Of a stretch of DNA of 52,756 nt, positions 32,958-41,518 are shown piece after piece. The position numbers were made by a program, and so were the translations under genes. The stretch spans positions 1 to 52,756 of the forward strand of contig CAADUC010000065.1 in assembly GCA_900752115.1 (NCBI GenBank), given 5' to 3'. Origin of the DNA: Clostridia bacterium. GTDB taxonomy: Bacteria; Bacillota; Clostridia; Oscillospirales; Acutalibacteraceae. Every line of letters begins with the position of its first letter. Within the stretch, counting starts at the first letter, position 1. The notes beneath the pieces are model-generated. The model was not told the DNA's origin, did no database searches, and worked only from the letters and a program-made list of their open reading frames with translations.

Positions 32958-34982
32958 TTATTTTTTTATTTTCTTGATTTTACGAATAGCGACCGGACCG
33001 CGGGAGGCAAGCTCTGAGGCAGTCAGCTCGCGTTCCGGTTCGTCAGGCTCTTCCGGCTCCGGTTCCTTCGCTGCTTTGGGCGCTTCCTCCTCCGGTTCCG
33101 GCTCCGAGAGGACACGGTACAGAACCGCGCAGCCGCAGGGAGGCAGAAAAACGCCGCCGTCCTCGTCCGCGCCTGTGCCGAACAGGACGCGTGCATGCCG
33201 CCATTCGTGGGGAACATAGAGCATTTTGGGCTGGTCGCCGCGGTTGACGGCACAGAACAGAGCGTCGTCCTGTGCGAAACGGAAATAGGAGAGGACGTGG
33301 CGGCTGACCTGGAACGGTTCGATCGAGCCTTCCCGCAGGCAGGAGCAAGCCGCGCGCATCGTACCGAGGCGGCGGTACCATTCAATCAGCTCGGTATTTT
33401 CGTTTCCCCACGGGTAACAGCGGCGGTTGAAGGGATCCTTGTAGCCCTCCATGCCGGCCTCGTCGCCGTAGTAGACACACGGCACGCCGGGGAGGGTGAA
33501 CTGCAGAACGGCTGCCAAACGAAGCAGGCGCAGACCGCGCTGGCGCTGCTCGGGGGAGAGGTGCGCGGTGCTCTGCCATTCGCGTCCGCGGTTGCCTGTC
33601 GGTTCGCCGCCCAGTACCGTGATGGCACGCTCCGTGTCGTGCGTACCGATGTGGTTCATCAGCAGGCGCAGCACCTGAGGAGGATAATTTTCCACAATCG
33701 ACAGAATACGATCCATCATCGAGGCCGCGTCCGCGCCGGTCAAAAAGCCGAGAATCGCGTCGCGGAACGGATAATTCATCACGCTGTCGAGCTGTCTGCC
33801 GAGCAGATACCGGCGGCGCTGTCCATACGCTGATTTTGTGGATGCGTCCTCCCACACCTCACCGAGAACAATGGCTTCGGGATCCTCCGCCTTGACGGCG
33901 GCACGCAGATTGTCGAGGAATTCATCCGGAAGCTCGTCGGCTACGTCCAGACGCCAGCCGGACGCGCCGCGATCCAGCCAGCGGCGCACAATACCGCCTT
34001 CCCCGTTGATATACCGGTTGTATTCCGGGTTGGTCTCCCTGACGTTCGGAAGCGTGGTGAAGCCCCACCAGCTCTCATATTGCTCCGGCCAGTTTTGGAA
34101 TGTGTACCAAGGATAGTACGGAGAATCCTTCGACTGAAATGCGCCGGGTTCGGGATAGCGTCCCTCGCGGTTGAAATAAACGCTGTCGCTTCCGGTGTGG
34201 CTGAACACGCCGTCAAGCAGAATACGGATGCCGAACTCCCTGGCTGTACGGCAGAGGGAGCGGAAGTCCTCCGTATCCCCGAGCAGCGGGTCAATGTTTG
34301 CATAATCCGCCGTGTTATAGCGGTGATTGGAATGCGCTTCAAAAATGGGGTTGAGGTACACACATGTTACGCCGAGGCTCTTGAGATACGGCAGCTTCTC
34401 CTCGATTCCCCGCAGATCGCCTCCGAAATAATCGGAATTGGTCACTTCACCTTTTTCGTTCGGTCTCCAGACGGGCTCGCCTTCCCAGTCGTCCCGCAGC
34501 ACACGGTCGGACGGCACGTTTTTTTTCGGCTGTGCCGAGGCGCGGAAGCGATCCGGAAAAATCTGATACATCACGCCGCCCGCAAGCCAGTCGGGGGTGG
34601 TGAAGCCCTTTTCATACACCGTCATCTGCCAGCGGGGCGCCTTGGGATCCACCAGATCTTCTCCTCCGAAGCCGCGGCCGAGCCTGAGACAGCCATGCCA
34701 GGTGTCGATATAGAATTCGTAAAAGTAGAGCCCTGCTTCCGCCGGTTTGTAGTGGCATTCCCACCATTCATAGGCTTCGCCGTTCATGCCGCACCAGAAC
34801 ATGTTCAGGGTATCGCAGCCTCCCGCGTCGCGGTGTACGATCAGACGGGCGGCTGAGCAGCGCTGATCGCGCGGCACAGTAATGCGGAAATGAACGCTTG
34901 TCCCCGCCTCGACCGCTCCGACCGGATTGCGGTACCGTGGATTTCTGGAATGAAACATCAACGACAGTCCCTTCTTATCCAT
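32958..34982 (-). CDS. GH13 alpha-glucan hydrolase (neopullulanase/cyclomaltodextrinase type)
   Basis: A 674-residue intracellular enzyme (no signal peptide) that probably hydrolyses maltodextrins or pullulan fragments. An N-terminal beta-sandwich (about 1-125) precedes the barrel, which starts at GGVMYQIFPDRF. GH13 conserved regions are visible: DGVFSHTG (258-264), GWRLDVADEL with nucleophile Asp346, VLGEVWED with acid Glu375, and NHIGTHDTERA with Asp449. The last 48 residues are a Pro/Glu-rich tail ending in a basic KIKKIKK, which is not part of the usual fold and may be a disordered or interaction segment. The ATG at 34982 has AGGAGG seven bases upstream; a longer frame to 35084 lacks one. 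Confidence 0.92.
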   Translation of the reverse strand: MDKKGLSLMFHSRNPRYRNPVGAVEAGTSVHFRITVPRDQRCSAARLIVHRDAGGCDTLNMFWCGMNGEAYEWWECHYKPAEAGLYFYEFYIDTWHGCLRLGRGFGGEDLVDPKAPRWQMTVYEKGFTTPDWLAGGVMYQIFPDRFRASAQPKKNVPSDRVLRDDWEGEPVWRPNEKGEVTNSDYFGGDLRGIEEKLPYLKSLGVTCVYLNPIFEAHSNHRYNTADYANIDPLLGDTEDFRSLCRTAREFGIRILLDGVFSHTGSDSVYFNREGRYPEPGAFQSKDSPYYPWYTFQNWPEQYESWWGFTTLPNVRETNPEYNRYINGEGGIVRRWLDRGASGWRLDVADELPDEFLDNLRAAVKAEDPEAIVLGEVWEDASTKSAYGQRRRYLLGRQLDSVMNYPFRDAILGFLTGADAASMMDRILSIVENYPPQVLRLLMNHIGTHDTERAITVLGGEPTGNRGREWQSTAHLSPEQRQRGLRLLRLAAVLQFTLPGVPCVYYGDEAGMEGYKDPFNRRCYPWGNENTELIEWYRRLGTMRAACSCLREGSIEPFQVSRHVLSYFRFAQDDALFCAVNRGDQPKMLYVPHEWRHARVLFGTGADEDGGVFLPPCGCAVLYRVLSEPEPEEEAPKAAKEPEPEEPDEPERELTASELASRGPVAIRKIKKIKK

Positions 34983-35201
34983 CTTCAGCCCTCCTGCATG
35001 CTGGAGCCCTGACCGGCCCAACCTGAATGCAGCCGGAACAAACGGCATGCCGCCGGACTGAGAGAAAGCAGCTTGCCGCGTCAACCGCGTTCCTTGCTTT
35101 CCACCGGATATTATAGCACAATTTCAGGGCGAAACAAATGCTCTTTGCGCGGGAAGATTGAAAAAACCGTTTTCACGCACGTTGGGTATGCCCCCGGCGT
35201 C

Positions 35202-36077
35202 TTACGGATTGGGCGCAAAATCCCCGCCGCGGCACCATTTCAGGTAACGGAGGGCGTGCAGCTGCCCGGTCATTTCCAATTCTCCGCGGTACACGGGATC
35301 GTGGAATCCCTCGACGCAGATGTCGGATTCATAGCCTCCCTCGCGGAGAATGGAGAGAATCTGGCGCCAGTCGGTGTCACCGAAGCCGGGTGTGCGCTGC
35401 TTGGCAAACGGAACGGCTCCCAGAACGCCGTACCGGCGCACAGCGTCCCAGTCCGTCGTGCAGTCCTTGCCATGCATGTGCAGGATCCTTCCCGTACCGA
35501 TCCATTCCCGCAGCTGAGAGACCGGATCGATCAGCTGGATGCTCTGATGTCCCGGCTCCCATTCCAGACCGACATTCTGTTCCGGAACCGCCTCAAACAT
35601 CATTTCCCATGCCTTCGGATGGAAGGCGATGTTGCATGTCGCGCGCTGCCAGGTGCCGTCCATGGGGCAGTTTTCAATCGCAATTTTCAGGCCGTTGTCC
35701 GCGGCGCGCTTTCCCAGCTCGCGGAATACTTCGCCGAATTTGGGGATGGCTTTTTCGACCGGTTCCCCTTCGTATGCACCTGCAAAGGTGGAAACCATCG
35801 GCGCGCCGAACAGCGGGGCCGCGTCAATCACCGATTCGAGTGTTTTCCGCTGCTCTGTGTTTTCAATCGGGTTGCAGTAATAGCCGATTGTCGCAACGCG
35901 CACGCCCTTCTCCCGCAGATACGGCATGACCTGCTCCGCCAGCGCATGCAGATCCGTTCCGCCCAGGCTCATATGGAAATTCAGCGCGACGCACTCGAAG
36001 CCCGCCTCCACAAGCGGCGCAAGCCAGGTTTTTGTGTCGCTGCCGGGAACGCAGGCGCCGATTTCAATTTGTTTCAT
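35202..36077 (-). CDS. Sugar phosphate isomerase/epimerase family protein
   Basis: A 291-residue AP_endonuc_2/xylose-isomerase-like TIM barrel, longer than the relative at 21018 and not closely similar to it. Metal-site residues are visible: ALNFHMSLGG near 30, KIAIENCPMDG (Glu near 150), GLEWEPGH (near 190), RILHMHGKD (His residues near 215), and CVEGFHD (Glu near 258). It belongs to the group often encoded with sugar or inositol catabolism genes. Neighbour context is weak: a convergent-side tRNA and, upstream in transcription, nothing. GGAGG precedes the ATG. Confidence 0.85.
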   Translation of the reverse strand: MKQIEIGACVPGSDTKTWLAPLVEAGFECVALNFHMSLGGTDLHALAEQVMPYLREKGVRVATIGYYCNPIENTEQRKTLESVIDAAPLFGAPMVSTFAGAYEGEPVEKAIPKFGEVFRELGKRAADNGLKIAIENCPMDGTWQRATCNIAFHPKAWEMMFEAVPEQNVGLEWEPGHQSIQLIDPVSQLREWIGTGRILHMHGKDCTTDWDAVRRYGVLGAVPFAKQRTPGFGDTDWRQILSILREGGYESDICVEGFHDPVYRGELEMTGQLHALRYLKWCRGGDFAPNP

Positions 36078-36393
36078 GCTTTATTCCTCCCATCATTCTT
36101 TCGGGCAAAACCCTGTGACTTTAGTATATCGGGAGCCCGGTGGCTGGGGCAATGTCAAAATTGGCTCAATGCATGACAGAAATTCGCCTTTCCTGCGATC
36201 GTCGGTTTGCCGGTTTTCCGTTGTGCTGCCGTATCCTTTCGGGACTGTGTGTTTCGGAGCTGTGCGTCAGGTTTTGATATCTTGAAGGAATGGTAAAGCC
36301 AAAAAGCGCGGGTTAGGGGAGCATAGACATTTTATGATGCCTATGCGGCGATATACATGCGAATTTGCAGGCAATGCAGAGATGAAATTCCCC

Positions 36394-36422
36394 TTGACAT
36401 TTCCTCGAGAATTCTATAAAAT
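36394..36422 (+). promoter_or_regulatory. Promoter of tRNA-Ser
   Basis: TTGACA at 36394-36399, a 17-bp spacer, TAAAAT at 36417-36422. The tRNA starts 43 bp downstream. The remainder of 36078-36393 shows only a weak GCATAG/CTATGC hairpin and no gene. Confidence 0.88.
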
Positions 36423-36464
36423 ATAGGATACTGGCCGGAGCGTATAACGCGGCGGCGAGAAGAT

Positions 36465-36553
36465 GGAAGCGTATCGAAGTGGTCATAACGGGCCTGACTC
36501 GAAATCAGGTAGTCCGCAAGGGCTCGTGGGTTCGAATCCCACCGCTTCCGCCA
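36465..36553 (+). tRNA. tRNA-Ser (anticodon CGA)
   Basis: An 89-nt class II tRNA with long variable arm: acceptor GGAAGCG/CGCTTCC, anticodon stem CTGACT/AATCAG around CGA, T-arm GGGTTCGAATCCC, encoded CCA. An integrase gene faces its 3' end from 87 bp away, so the 3' end is the likely attachment site of the island to the right. Confidence 0.97.
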
Positions 36554-36557
36554 CCAG

Positions 36558-36598
36558 GCTGAGCCTGGACGCAATTCGCGTTCCGGGCTCAGCTTTTT
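36558..36598 (+). terminator. Terminator of tRNA-Ser
   Basis: GCTGAGCC (36558-36565) pairs with GGGCTCAGC (36585-36593), with an inner GGACGC/GCGTTCC stem and five T after it. The fold closely resembles the tRNA-Tyr terminator at 10216, including the GGACGCA-TTCGCG loop. Confidence 0.9.
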
Positions 36599-36639
36599 CT
36601 TTTGCCCGTTGGCTCGCGATGGTATCGTGCGCTTTTATT

Positions 36640-37809
36640 TTACTTCCCCGGCAGCGCCAGCGTCCTTTCCATGGTTTCCGCGCTCAGCTGCTTGGACTGC
36701 GAGTCCAGATGAGCATAGATGTTGGCGGTAGTGGAAATATCGCTGTGTCCGAGCCACTCCTGAATCTGCTTCATCGGCACACCCTGCTTGAGCAGCAGGC
36801 TCGCGCAGCTGTGACGAAGATCATGGAAGCGGATCTTCCGCAGGCCATGGCTTTCCAAAAGCTTTGCAAATGCCCCGGTCACATAATTCGGCAGAATGAG
36901 GTTTCCCATCTCATCCACGAACAGATATCCTTTAAATTTCCGGTTGTAGCTGTTGCCGCAGAGCTTCTCGTAAGCGGCCTGCTGCGCTTTAAGCTCCCGC
37001 AGGCGATCGGCGAATCCGGGGACAAGCGGCAGCGTGCGCAGACTGGATTTTGTTTTGGCACGGTCGGCCTCCACCAGGACGCGTTTCCCGTCAATGCTGA
37101 CGTTCGTCACGATATGGCGGATGGTCAGCGTACCGGCTTCAAAATCCACCGCTTCCCACCGCAGGCCCAGCACTTCCCCTCGGCGCAGCCCATAAAAGGC
37201 CGCGAATTGAATGATGAGCTCCAGCTTATGTCCGCGCGCCGCCTCAAACAGCTGCTCCAGCTCCTCAGCCGTGTAATAGGACGCCAGATATTTCTCCGCC
37301 TTGGGACGTTCCACCTTGTCCACCGGATTGCCCGGAATTAAATCCAGCTTAACCGCATATTTCAGCGCCTTGTGCAGATTTGCATGGAAACGCAGAACGC
37401 TTGTGGCTTTGAGCGTTTCCAGCTCGTGCAGGTAAAAACTCTGGATATGACTCGCCCGAAGCTCTCCCAGCGTGATTTCGGTCGCCTCAAAGTACGGAAC
37501 GATGTGATCCTTCACATTGAAGCAATAGGAGGACCATGTGGTTTCCTGCACCGCTGAGCGAATGATTTTCAGCCAGTGGAGCATATAATCGCTGAACAGC
37601 ATATTGGGACTGAGCTCTCCTGTCTTTACCACTTTGTGCGGCGCGAAGCTTTGGCGCAGCTCGCTGAGCATTTCCTCCGCCCTTTTCTTATTGCCCTTCA
37701 CCGGCAGCCCTGTGGAAACCCAAGGCTGCTTCCGCTTTCCGTTTGCGTCCGTATAACTGAGCACCATATAATAAAATCCGTTTTTCTCCTGCAGTCGGCC
37801 TGCTACCAT
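36640..37809 (-). CDS. int: Tyrosine recombinase / integrase
   Basis: A 389-residue phage/ICE-type integrase. It has an N-terminal arm-binding domain (RLQEKNGFYYMVLSYTDANG, near 5-24), a SAM-like core-binding domain (about 75-155), and the catalytic domain from about 175. The catalytic residues are visible: Arg in YGLRRGEVL, His and Arg in FHDLRHSCASLLL, His in WLGHSDISTT and the nucleophile Tyr in NIYAHLDS. The protein catalyses integration and excision, presumably at the tRNA-Ser 3' end next to it. Start: two ATGs lie close together after AAGGAG; the second (37809) has the right spacing, the first (37815) is possible. Confidence 0.93.
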   Translation of the reverse strand: MVAGRLQEKNGFYYMVLSYTDANGKRKQPWVSTGLPVKGNKKRAEEMLSELRQSFAPHKVVKTGELSPNMLFSDYMLHWLKIIRSAVQETTWSSYCFNVKDHIVPYFEATEITLGELRASHIQSFYLHELETLKATSVLRFHANLHKALKYAVKLDLIPGNPVDKVERPKAEKYLASYYTAEELEQLFEAARGHKLELIIQFAAFYGLRRGEVLGLRWEAVDFEAGTLTIRHIVTNVSIDGKRVLVEADRAKTKSSLRTLPLVPGFADRLRELKAQQAAYEKLCGNSYNRKFKGYLFVDEMGNLILPNYVTGAFAKLLESHGLRKIRFHDLRHSCASLLLKQGVPMKQIQEWLGHSDISTTANIYAHLDSQSKQLSAETMERTLALPGK

Positions 37810-38042
37810 TGGCATCTCTCCTTTTTCTTTTTGATTTTTCTTCCTCCGGGTCCACCATAAGAATACCTCCACACGGGGAAGAAAGCTATCACGAAACTGC
37901 ATAAGGGATTTTCCGTTCATTGGGTACAAATCGATAGAATCGCCCGCGTCAGAACTTGTTCCGGCGCGGGCTTTTCTGTGCTGTGGATCAGGACAAAGGG
38001 GGACGGGGGACTGCCCCCGAAACGCGTTTGGATATCCAAACG

Positions 38043-39140
38043 CTATGCTTGCGACACTTGGTTTTCACCAGATGACGTTTCTTCCAATGACGATGATGAC
38101 GCAGGTGACGATGCTTCCGCGGTACCCGCAGCGCAGGAGGGACTCTCTGTTTCATCGTCATTCCCGTCACAACCGTCACACCGGAAGATCATCCACCTGG
38201 CTCTGGCTGTGCGACGGCTCTCATAATGGATCCCACGCGGAGCGAACACCGTGTAGTAATGCTCCACAAGCCTGCGCGTGAGCAGATTGGGCTGCGGCTC
38301 GGAAAGTCCCGCAGCAGCCAGCAGATCGCTCGCGGTCCCCTCCCAGGATCCGGCAGCCTGCAGAAAATCCGCAATCTTCCACAGCCATACAGGAACTGCC
38401 CGTTCGGCCTGCTCTCCCGCCGTCTCCTCGTCAATCAGCTGCCACACGCAGTCCTCTGCCTGCACATGCAGCGTACGGCTGTCCATATCCCGACCTGTCA
38501 CCAGCAGTCGTGCCGCGGTACTCATGCGTTGACGCTGCAGCAGCCAGATGGTATCTGCCGCGCCCATCAGGCCGTTGGAACCGGATATCTGATGAAAAGG
38601 ATCGGCGGCTCCCTGCTTGCGAAGATGGTGCACCAGAAGCATTCCGATGCGGTGGCGATCTGCCAGAGATTTCAGCGCGCTCATATCCTGATAGTCGCTC
38701 GCGTAGGCTCCGCTGGACGGATCGGCGGCCCGTACCTTTTGCAGCGTATCAATCACTATCAGAGCCGTATCCGGATGCTGTCTGAGGAATTTTTCCAGCT
38801 GAAGCTCCAGTCCTTCTCCAATCGATTCACATCCGGTCTGGAAATATAACCGGCTGGGAACAACATCGTCCGTCAAATGGAACAGCCTCGCCTGAATGCG
38901 GGCATATGTATCCTCCAGACAAAGATATAGAACAGTTTGCGGCTCCGTGGATCGTCCCCACACCTCTCCGCCCCGCGCAAGCTGCAGGCAGAGCCACAGG
39001 CACAACCAGCTTTTCCCTGTCTTGCTGGCTCCCGCAAGCAGGGAAAGCCCTGCGGGAAGCAGATCAGGAATGATCCACCGCACCGGCGGCATTGGGGTAG
39101 CCAGCAGGGCTTCTGCATCAATCGGTTCGTTTGTCTGCAC
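38043..39140 (-). CDS. RepA-like AAA ATPase (AAA_25) of a mobile element
   Basis: A 365-residue RecA-fold ATPase of the plasmid/phage RepA helicase group. Walker A is GASKTGKSW at 37-45, Walker B is TALIVIDTLQK near 125, and the LLVHHLRKQGA and GSNGLMGAADTIW segments correspond to the later RecA-core motifs. Such proteins serve replication initiation or mobilisation of small integrative elements. The C-terminus is a Ser/Glu-rich tail. The GTG start has AAGGAGG five bases upstream; it lies inside the last codons of the excisionase-like gene, so the two are coupled. Confidence 0.87.
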   Translation of the reverse strand: MQTNEPIDAEALLATPMPPVRWIIPDLLPAGLSLLAGASKTGKSWLCLWLCLQLARGGEVWGRSTEPQTVLYLCLEDTYARIQARLFHLTDDVVPSRLYFQTGCESIGEGLELQLEKFLRQHPDTALIVIDTLQKVRAADPSSGAYASDYQDMSALKSLADRHRIGMLLVHHLRKQGAADPFHQISGSNGLMGAADTIWLLQRQRMSTAARLLVTGRDMDSRTLHVQAEDCVWQLIDEETAGEQAERAVPVWLWKIADFLQAAGSWEGTASDLLAAAGLSEPQPNLLTRRLVEHYYTVFAPRGIHYESRRTARARWMIFRCDGCDGNDDETESPSCAAGTAEASSPASSSSLEETSSGENQVSQA

Positions 39141-39486
39141 AATTTCCTCCTTGCATTGTTATTGTCGGTTTTCTCCCGCACAACTCCCTCTGTATGGCGC
39201 ACACACGGGACTTTGGGAGGCTTTCGGGGGAAACCTCCTCCTTCGTGGATAGCGCCGTCCTGTGGCCGCAGAAGCGGGAACAAAAGGCTGGACGTCCTGC
39301 GCTTTTTGTCAGCACATATCGCACCACATTCAGCTTTGGTATACGATAGGCGTTCCCCAGCCGAATGCCTCCCAGCTCCCCCTCCGCCAGCAAATCGTAC
39401 ACCGCGTGGCGGCTGATGCCGAGCATTTTCTGCAGGTCCCGCACGGTCACAATGTCGGGATAGTCGGAAAAAATCAGGGGATACAT
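39118..39486 (-). CDS. Excisionase-like helix-turn-helix protein
   Basis: A 122-residue protein. Residues 10-58 form a MerR-like excisionase HTH_17 domain (TVRDLQKMLGISRHAVYDLL, then EGELGGIRLGNAYRIPK). This type directs excision together with an integrase, or regulates the element. The part after about residue 60 has no family character and may be disordered. It is the first gene of a leftward unit that continues into the RepA-like gene with 23 bp of overlap. GAAGGA precedes the ATG. Confidence 0.82.
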   Translation of the reverse strand: MYPLIFSDYPDIVTVRDLQKMLGISRHAVYDLLAEGELGGIRLGNAYRIPKLNVVRYVLTKSAGRPAFCSRFCGHRTALSTKEEVSPESLPKSRVCAIQRELCGRKPTITMQGGNCADKRTD

Positions 39487-39625
39487 GGATTTGATTTCCT
39501 TCTCTGTGATTTCCCGTCTGTTGTCGATGATCCCTCCTTTTCGGGCTGTTCATGGTGGTTGTTCTCTGGAATGGTCGCCAGTCAGTTCAGGCGAAATCCC
39601 TCCTTCCCTCTTTCATGACTTTTAT

Positions 39626-39731
39626 TTCGCAAAAACGTTAATCATAGAATAGTTCACAAAAAGGCGAATGTCAAGATAGTTCGCATAAAAGTTAATTATT
39701 TCTTTACATTTCGACCTGATTTGGGTACAAT
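39626..39731. promoter_or_regulatory. Divergent promoters and repeated operators between excisionase and XRE repressor
   Basis: Leftward promoter: TTGACA (39674 to 39669), 17-bp spacer, TATTCT (39651 to 39646). Rightward promoter: TTTACA (39703-39708), 17-bp spacer, TACAAT (39726-39731). Two 20-bp direct repeats, TTCGCAAAAACGTTAATCAT (39626-39645) and TTCGCATAAAAGTTAATTAT (39680-39699), begin 54 bp apart. A further inverted GCGAA lies between them at 39664. They flank the leftward promoter and touch the rightward -35, a layout expected of a phage-like repressor switch. Confidence 0.8.
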
Positions 39732-39762
39732 AAGGACAGAAAGCTGGGAAGGGGAGCCTGCC

Positions 39763-40317
39763 ATGACCACAGGAGAAAAAATTAAGCGCATCCGTCAGCA
39801 CCGCGGCATGACGCAAAAAGAACTGGGCGACGCGGTCGGCCTGACTGCCAATCGCATCGCCCAGTATGAGATGGGATATCGCGTGCCGAAAGCGGCACTG
39901 CTGGAGAAGATGGCGGAGGTATTCCGTATCTCCCGGCTGGCTCTTCTTGAACCTGACGCGGGATATCTCTCCGGTGTGATGGAGACTCTTTTCTGGATGG
40001 ATGAAGAAGCATCCGGCATGTTTCGTCTTACCACCATTCAATTTGACGATCCAGATTGCTGGCGGGACGATTTTCAAGAGGAACAAGAAAGCGTGGAACC
40101 CTGCCTGCATGGAAATCTGACCATCCCGTGCAGCACATTCCCTCCCACCGTACTTTGGACGGAAAACGGTATGCTGGATAATTTTTTCAAGGAATGGGAA
40201 GAAATCCAAACAGCTTATTATAACCGCCGCATTTCCCACAGCGAATATTTTGAGTGGAAACTTCGGTGGCCAATGGACTCAAAGGTACGGTCAGCCAGAG
40301 AACTGGCAGGTGTGTAA
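39763..40317 (+). CDS. XRE family regulator, probable element repressor
   Basis: A 184-residue protein with an N-terminal HTH_XRE domain (KIKRIRQHRGMTQKELGDAVG, helix 3 ANRIAQYEMGYRVPK) in the first 65 residues. An acidic/aromatic C-terminal part (FWMDEEASGMFRL; WFxxWEEIQTAYY-like) is not a LexA/CI protease domain, so induction by self-cleavage is unlikely. It is divergent from the excisionase-RepA unit, with repeated operators between; by position it should repress that unit and itself. GGGGA lies seven bases before the ATG. Confidence 0.88.
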   Translation: MTTGEKIKRIRQHRGMTQKELGDAVGLTANRIAQYEMGYRVPKAALLEKMAEVFRISRLALLEPDAGYLSGVMETLFWMDEEASGMFRLTTIQFDDPDCWRDDFQEEQESVEPCLHGNLTIPCSTFPPTVLWTENGMLDNFFKEWEEIQTAYYNRRISHSEYFEWKLRWPMDSKVRSARELAGV

Positions 40318-40325
40318 AAAACGCC

Positions 40326-40763
40326 CTATTCCGTCTTCAGAATTCCCTCCATCGCCACCCCAAACGCCTCATCCTGCTCCTTCGTCCGCTTGGCAGGCCC
40401 TTTCAAATGCTTGCCGGCACGAAGGAGCTTTTTACTGTGATGACGCTGTTCGAGCAATCCGTCAATGTTGTCCGCCGTGTATTCCAGACCGTTCTGATTG
40501 AGGACATGCGCACGGCGGGACAGGCACATGGCAGCGAGTCCGTAATCCTGCGTGATGACAATGTCCCCGGGACGCACGCGGTTGACGAGGGCGAAATCGA
40601 CGCTGTCCGCGCCCTTGTCGAAGACCATGGTCTCGGCTCCGTCCCGCTCAATGCGGTGGGCGGTGTCGCACAAAATCAAAACCGGAACGCTGCAAGCGCG
40701 GCAGATGCGGATGGTCAGGTCGACGACCGGGCAGCCGTCGGCATCGATCAGAACGGTTGGCAT
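40326..40763 (-). CDS. UPF0178/DUF188 family protein (YaiI/YqxD)
   Basis: A 145-residue PIN-like protein of unknown function. The N-terminus reads VLIDADGCPVVDLTIRICR with the conserved acidic pair. Further conserved parts are DKGADSVDFALVNRVRPGDIVITQDYGLAAMCL and the C-terminal KRTKEQDEAF. Structures of the family resemble PIN nucleases, but activity is unproven. It converges on the XRE gene with only 8 bp between stop codons. Confidence 0.93.
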   Translation of the reverse strand: MPTVLIDADGCPVVDLTIRICRACSVPVLILCDTAHRIERDGAETMVFDKGADSVDFALVNRVRPGDIVITQDYGLAAMCLSRRAHVLNQNGLEYTADNIDGLLEQRHHSKKLLRAGKHLKGPAKRTKEQDEAFGVAMEGILKTE

Positions 40764-40881
40764 GGGAGGACCTCCTATCTTGCACTACGAGCAAAAGACT
40801 ACTCTGTTTCATACAGAGCAAGTCACTGATTATCCTGCTGAATTTGCTCAACGATGTAGTCTGCAAAAACTGTATAAATTG

Positions 40882-41304
40882 CTAAATCAACTGGACATAT
40901 CCCCTTCCGTTTTGGGCAATACCAGCCCATTCTAAAACGGCAGCTAAAACAAACACTGGGTCAAAACAGGACTCACCTGTTTTCTTCCCAAAGTAGTGGA
41001 TCGCGATGGCGCCTACGACCGTATCAGCTGTGCAGCGGCCATATCCAACTTTATCATCTGGGCCACGAGAATTCCCCTTTCGGGCTTTCCCGCGTGGAGA
41101 GTTGTGCAGCAATTCCACAATGATGTCAAAAACAGAAAGCTCGTATCGAAATCCATGTAACTTGTCGCTAGTTACAGCGCTACCGTTATCCACAAGAATG
41201 ATCGTGCAAGGATCTCCTTTTTGAAGAGAAATAACCGCAGTGCCACCGTTTTCCAGAAGTTTGTTGCGCACAACATCGGAAGCTTTTGGACTTGAAATAA
41301 GCAT
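40882..41304 (-). CDS. Hypothetical protein, 140 residues
   Basis: I do not recognise this family. The protein is soluble, has an N-terminal alpha/beta part (GTAVISLQKGDPCTIILVDN) and a striking Gly/Lys-rich segment (RGKARKGNSRGPDDKVGYGR) that may touch nucleic acid. It ends in a hydrophobic helix and GIAQNGRGYVQLI. AAGGAGG nine bases before the ATG makes expression likely. It lies in the accessory region next to another unrecognised gene in the same direction, 215 bp away. Confidence 0.7.
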   Translation of the reverse strand: MLISSPKASDVVRNKLLENGGTAVISLQKGDPCTIILVDNGSAVTSDKLHGFRYELSVFDIIVELLHNSPRGKARKGNSRGPDDKVGYGRCTADTVVGAIAIHYFGKKTGESCFDPVFVLAAVLEWAGIAQNGRGYVQLI

Positions 41305-41518
41305 TTTCCTTTTCCTCCTTGATTTCTTTTTAGGCTTTACCCCAAATCTCTGGAAAGTTCCCCGACTACAGTCGCATCCGTCGATAGGGCTTCACCAACA
41401 CAGATTTTTTAATACAGTGCGATTACAAAGCACAAAAACGCCTATAAAAGTTGTGATCGATGTGAAATAAAGCAAATAGTTTTACTTCAAAATCTGGCCG
41501 GGAATAATTCCGATGCTA

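Noticed and set aside
36640..40317. Complete prophage
   Set aside because: Only integration, replication and control genes are present; no capsid, tail, terminase or lysis gene is found in the window.
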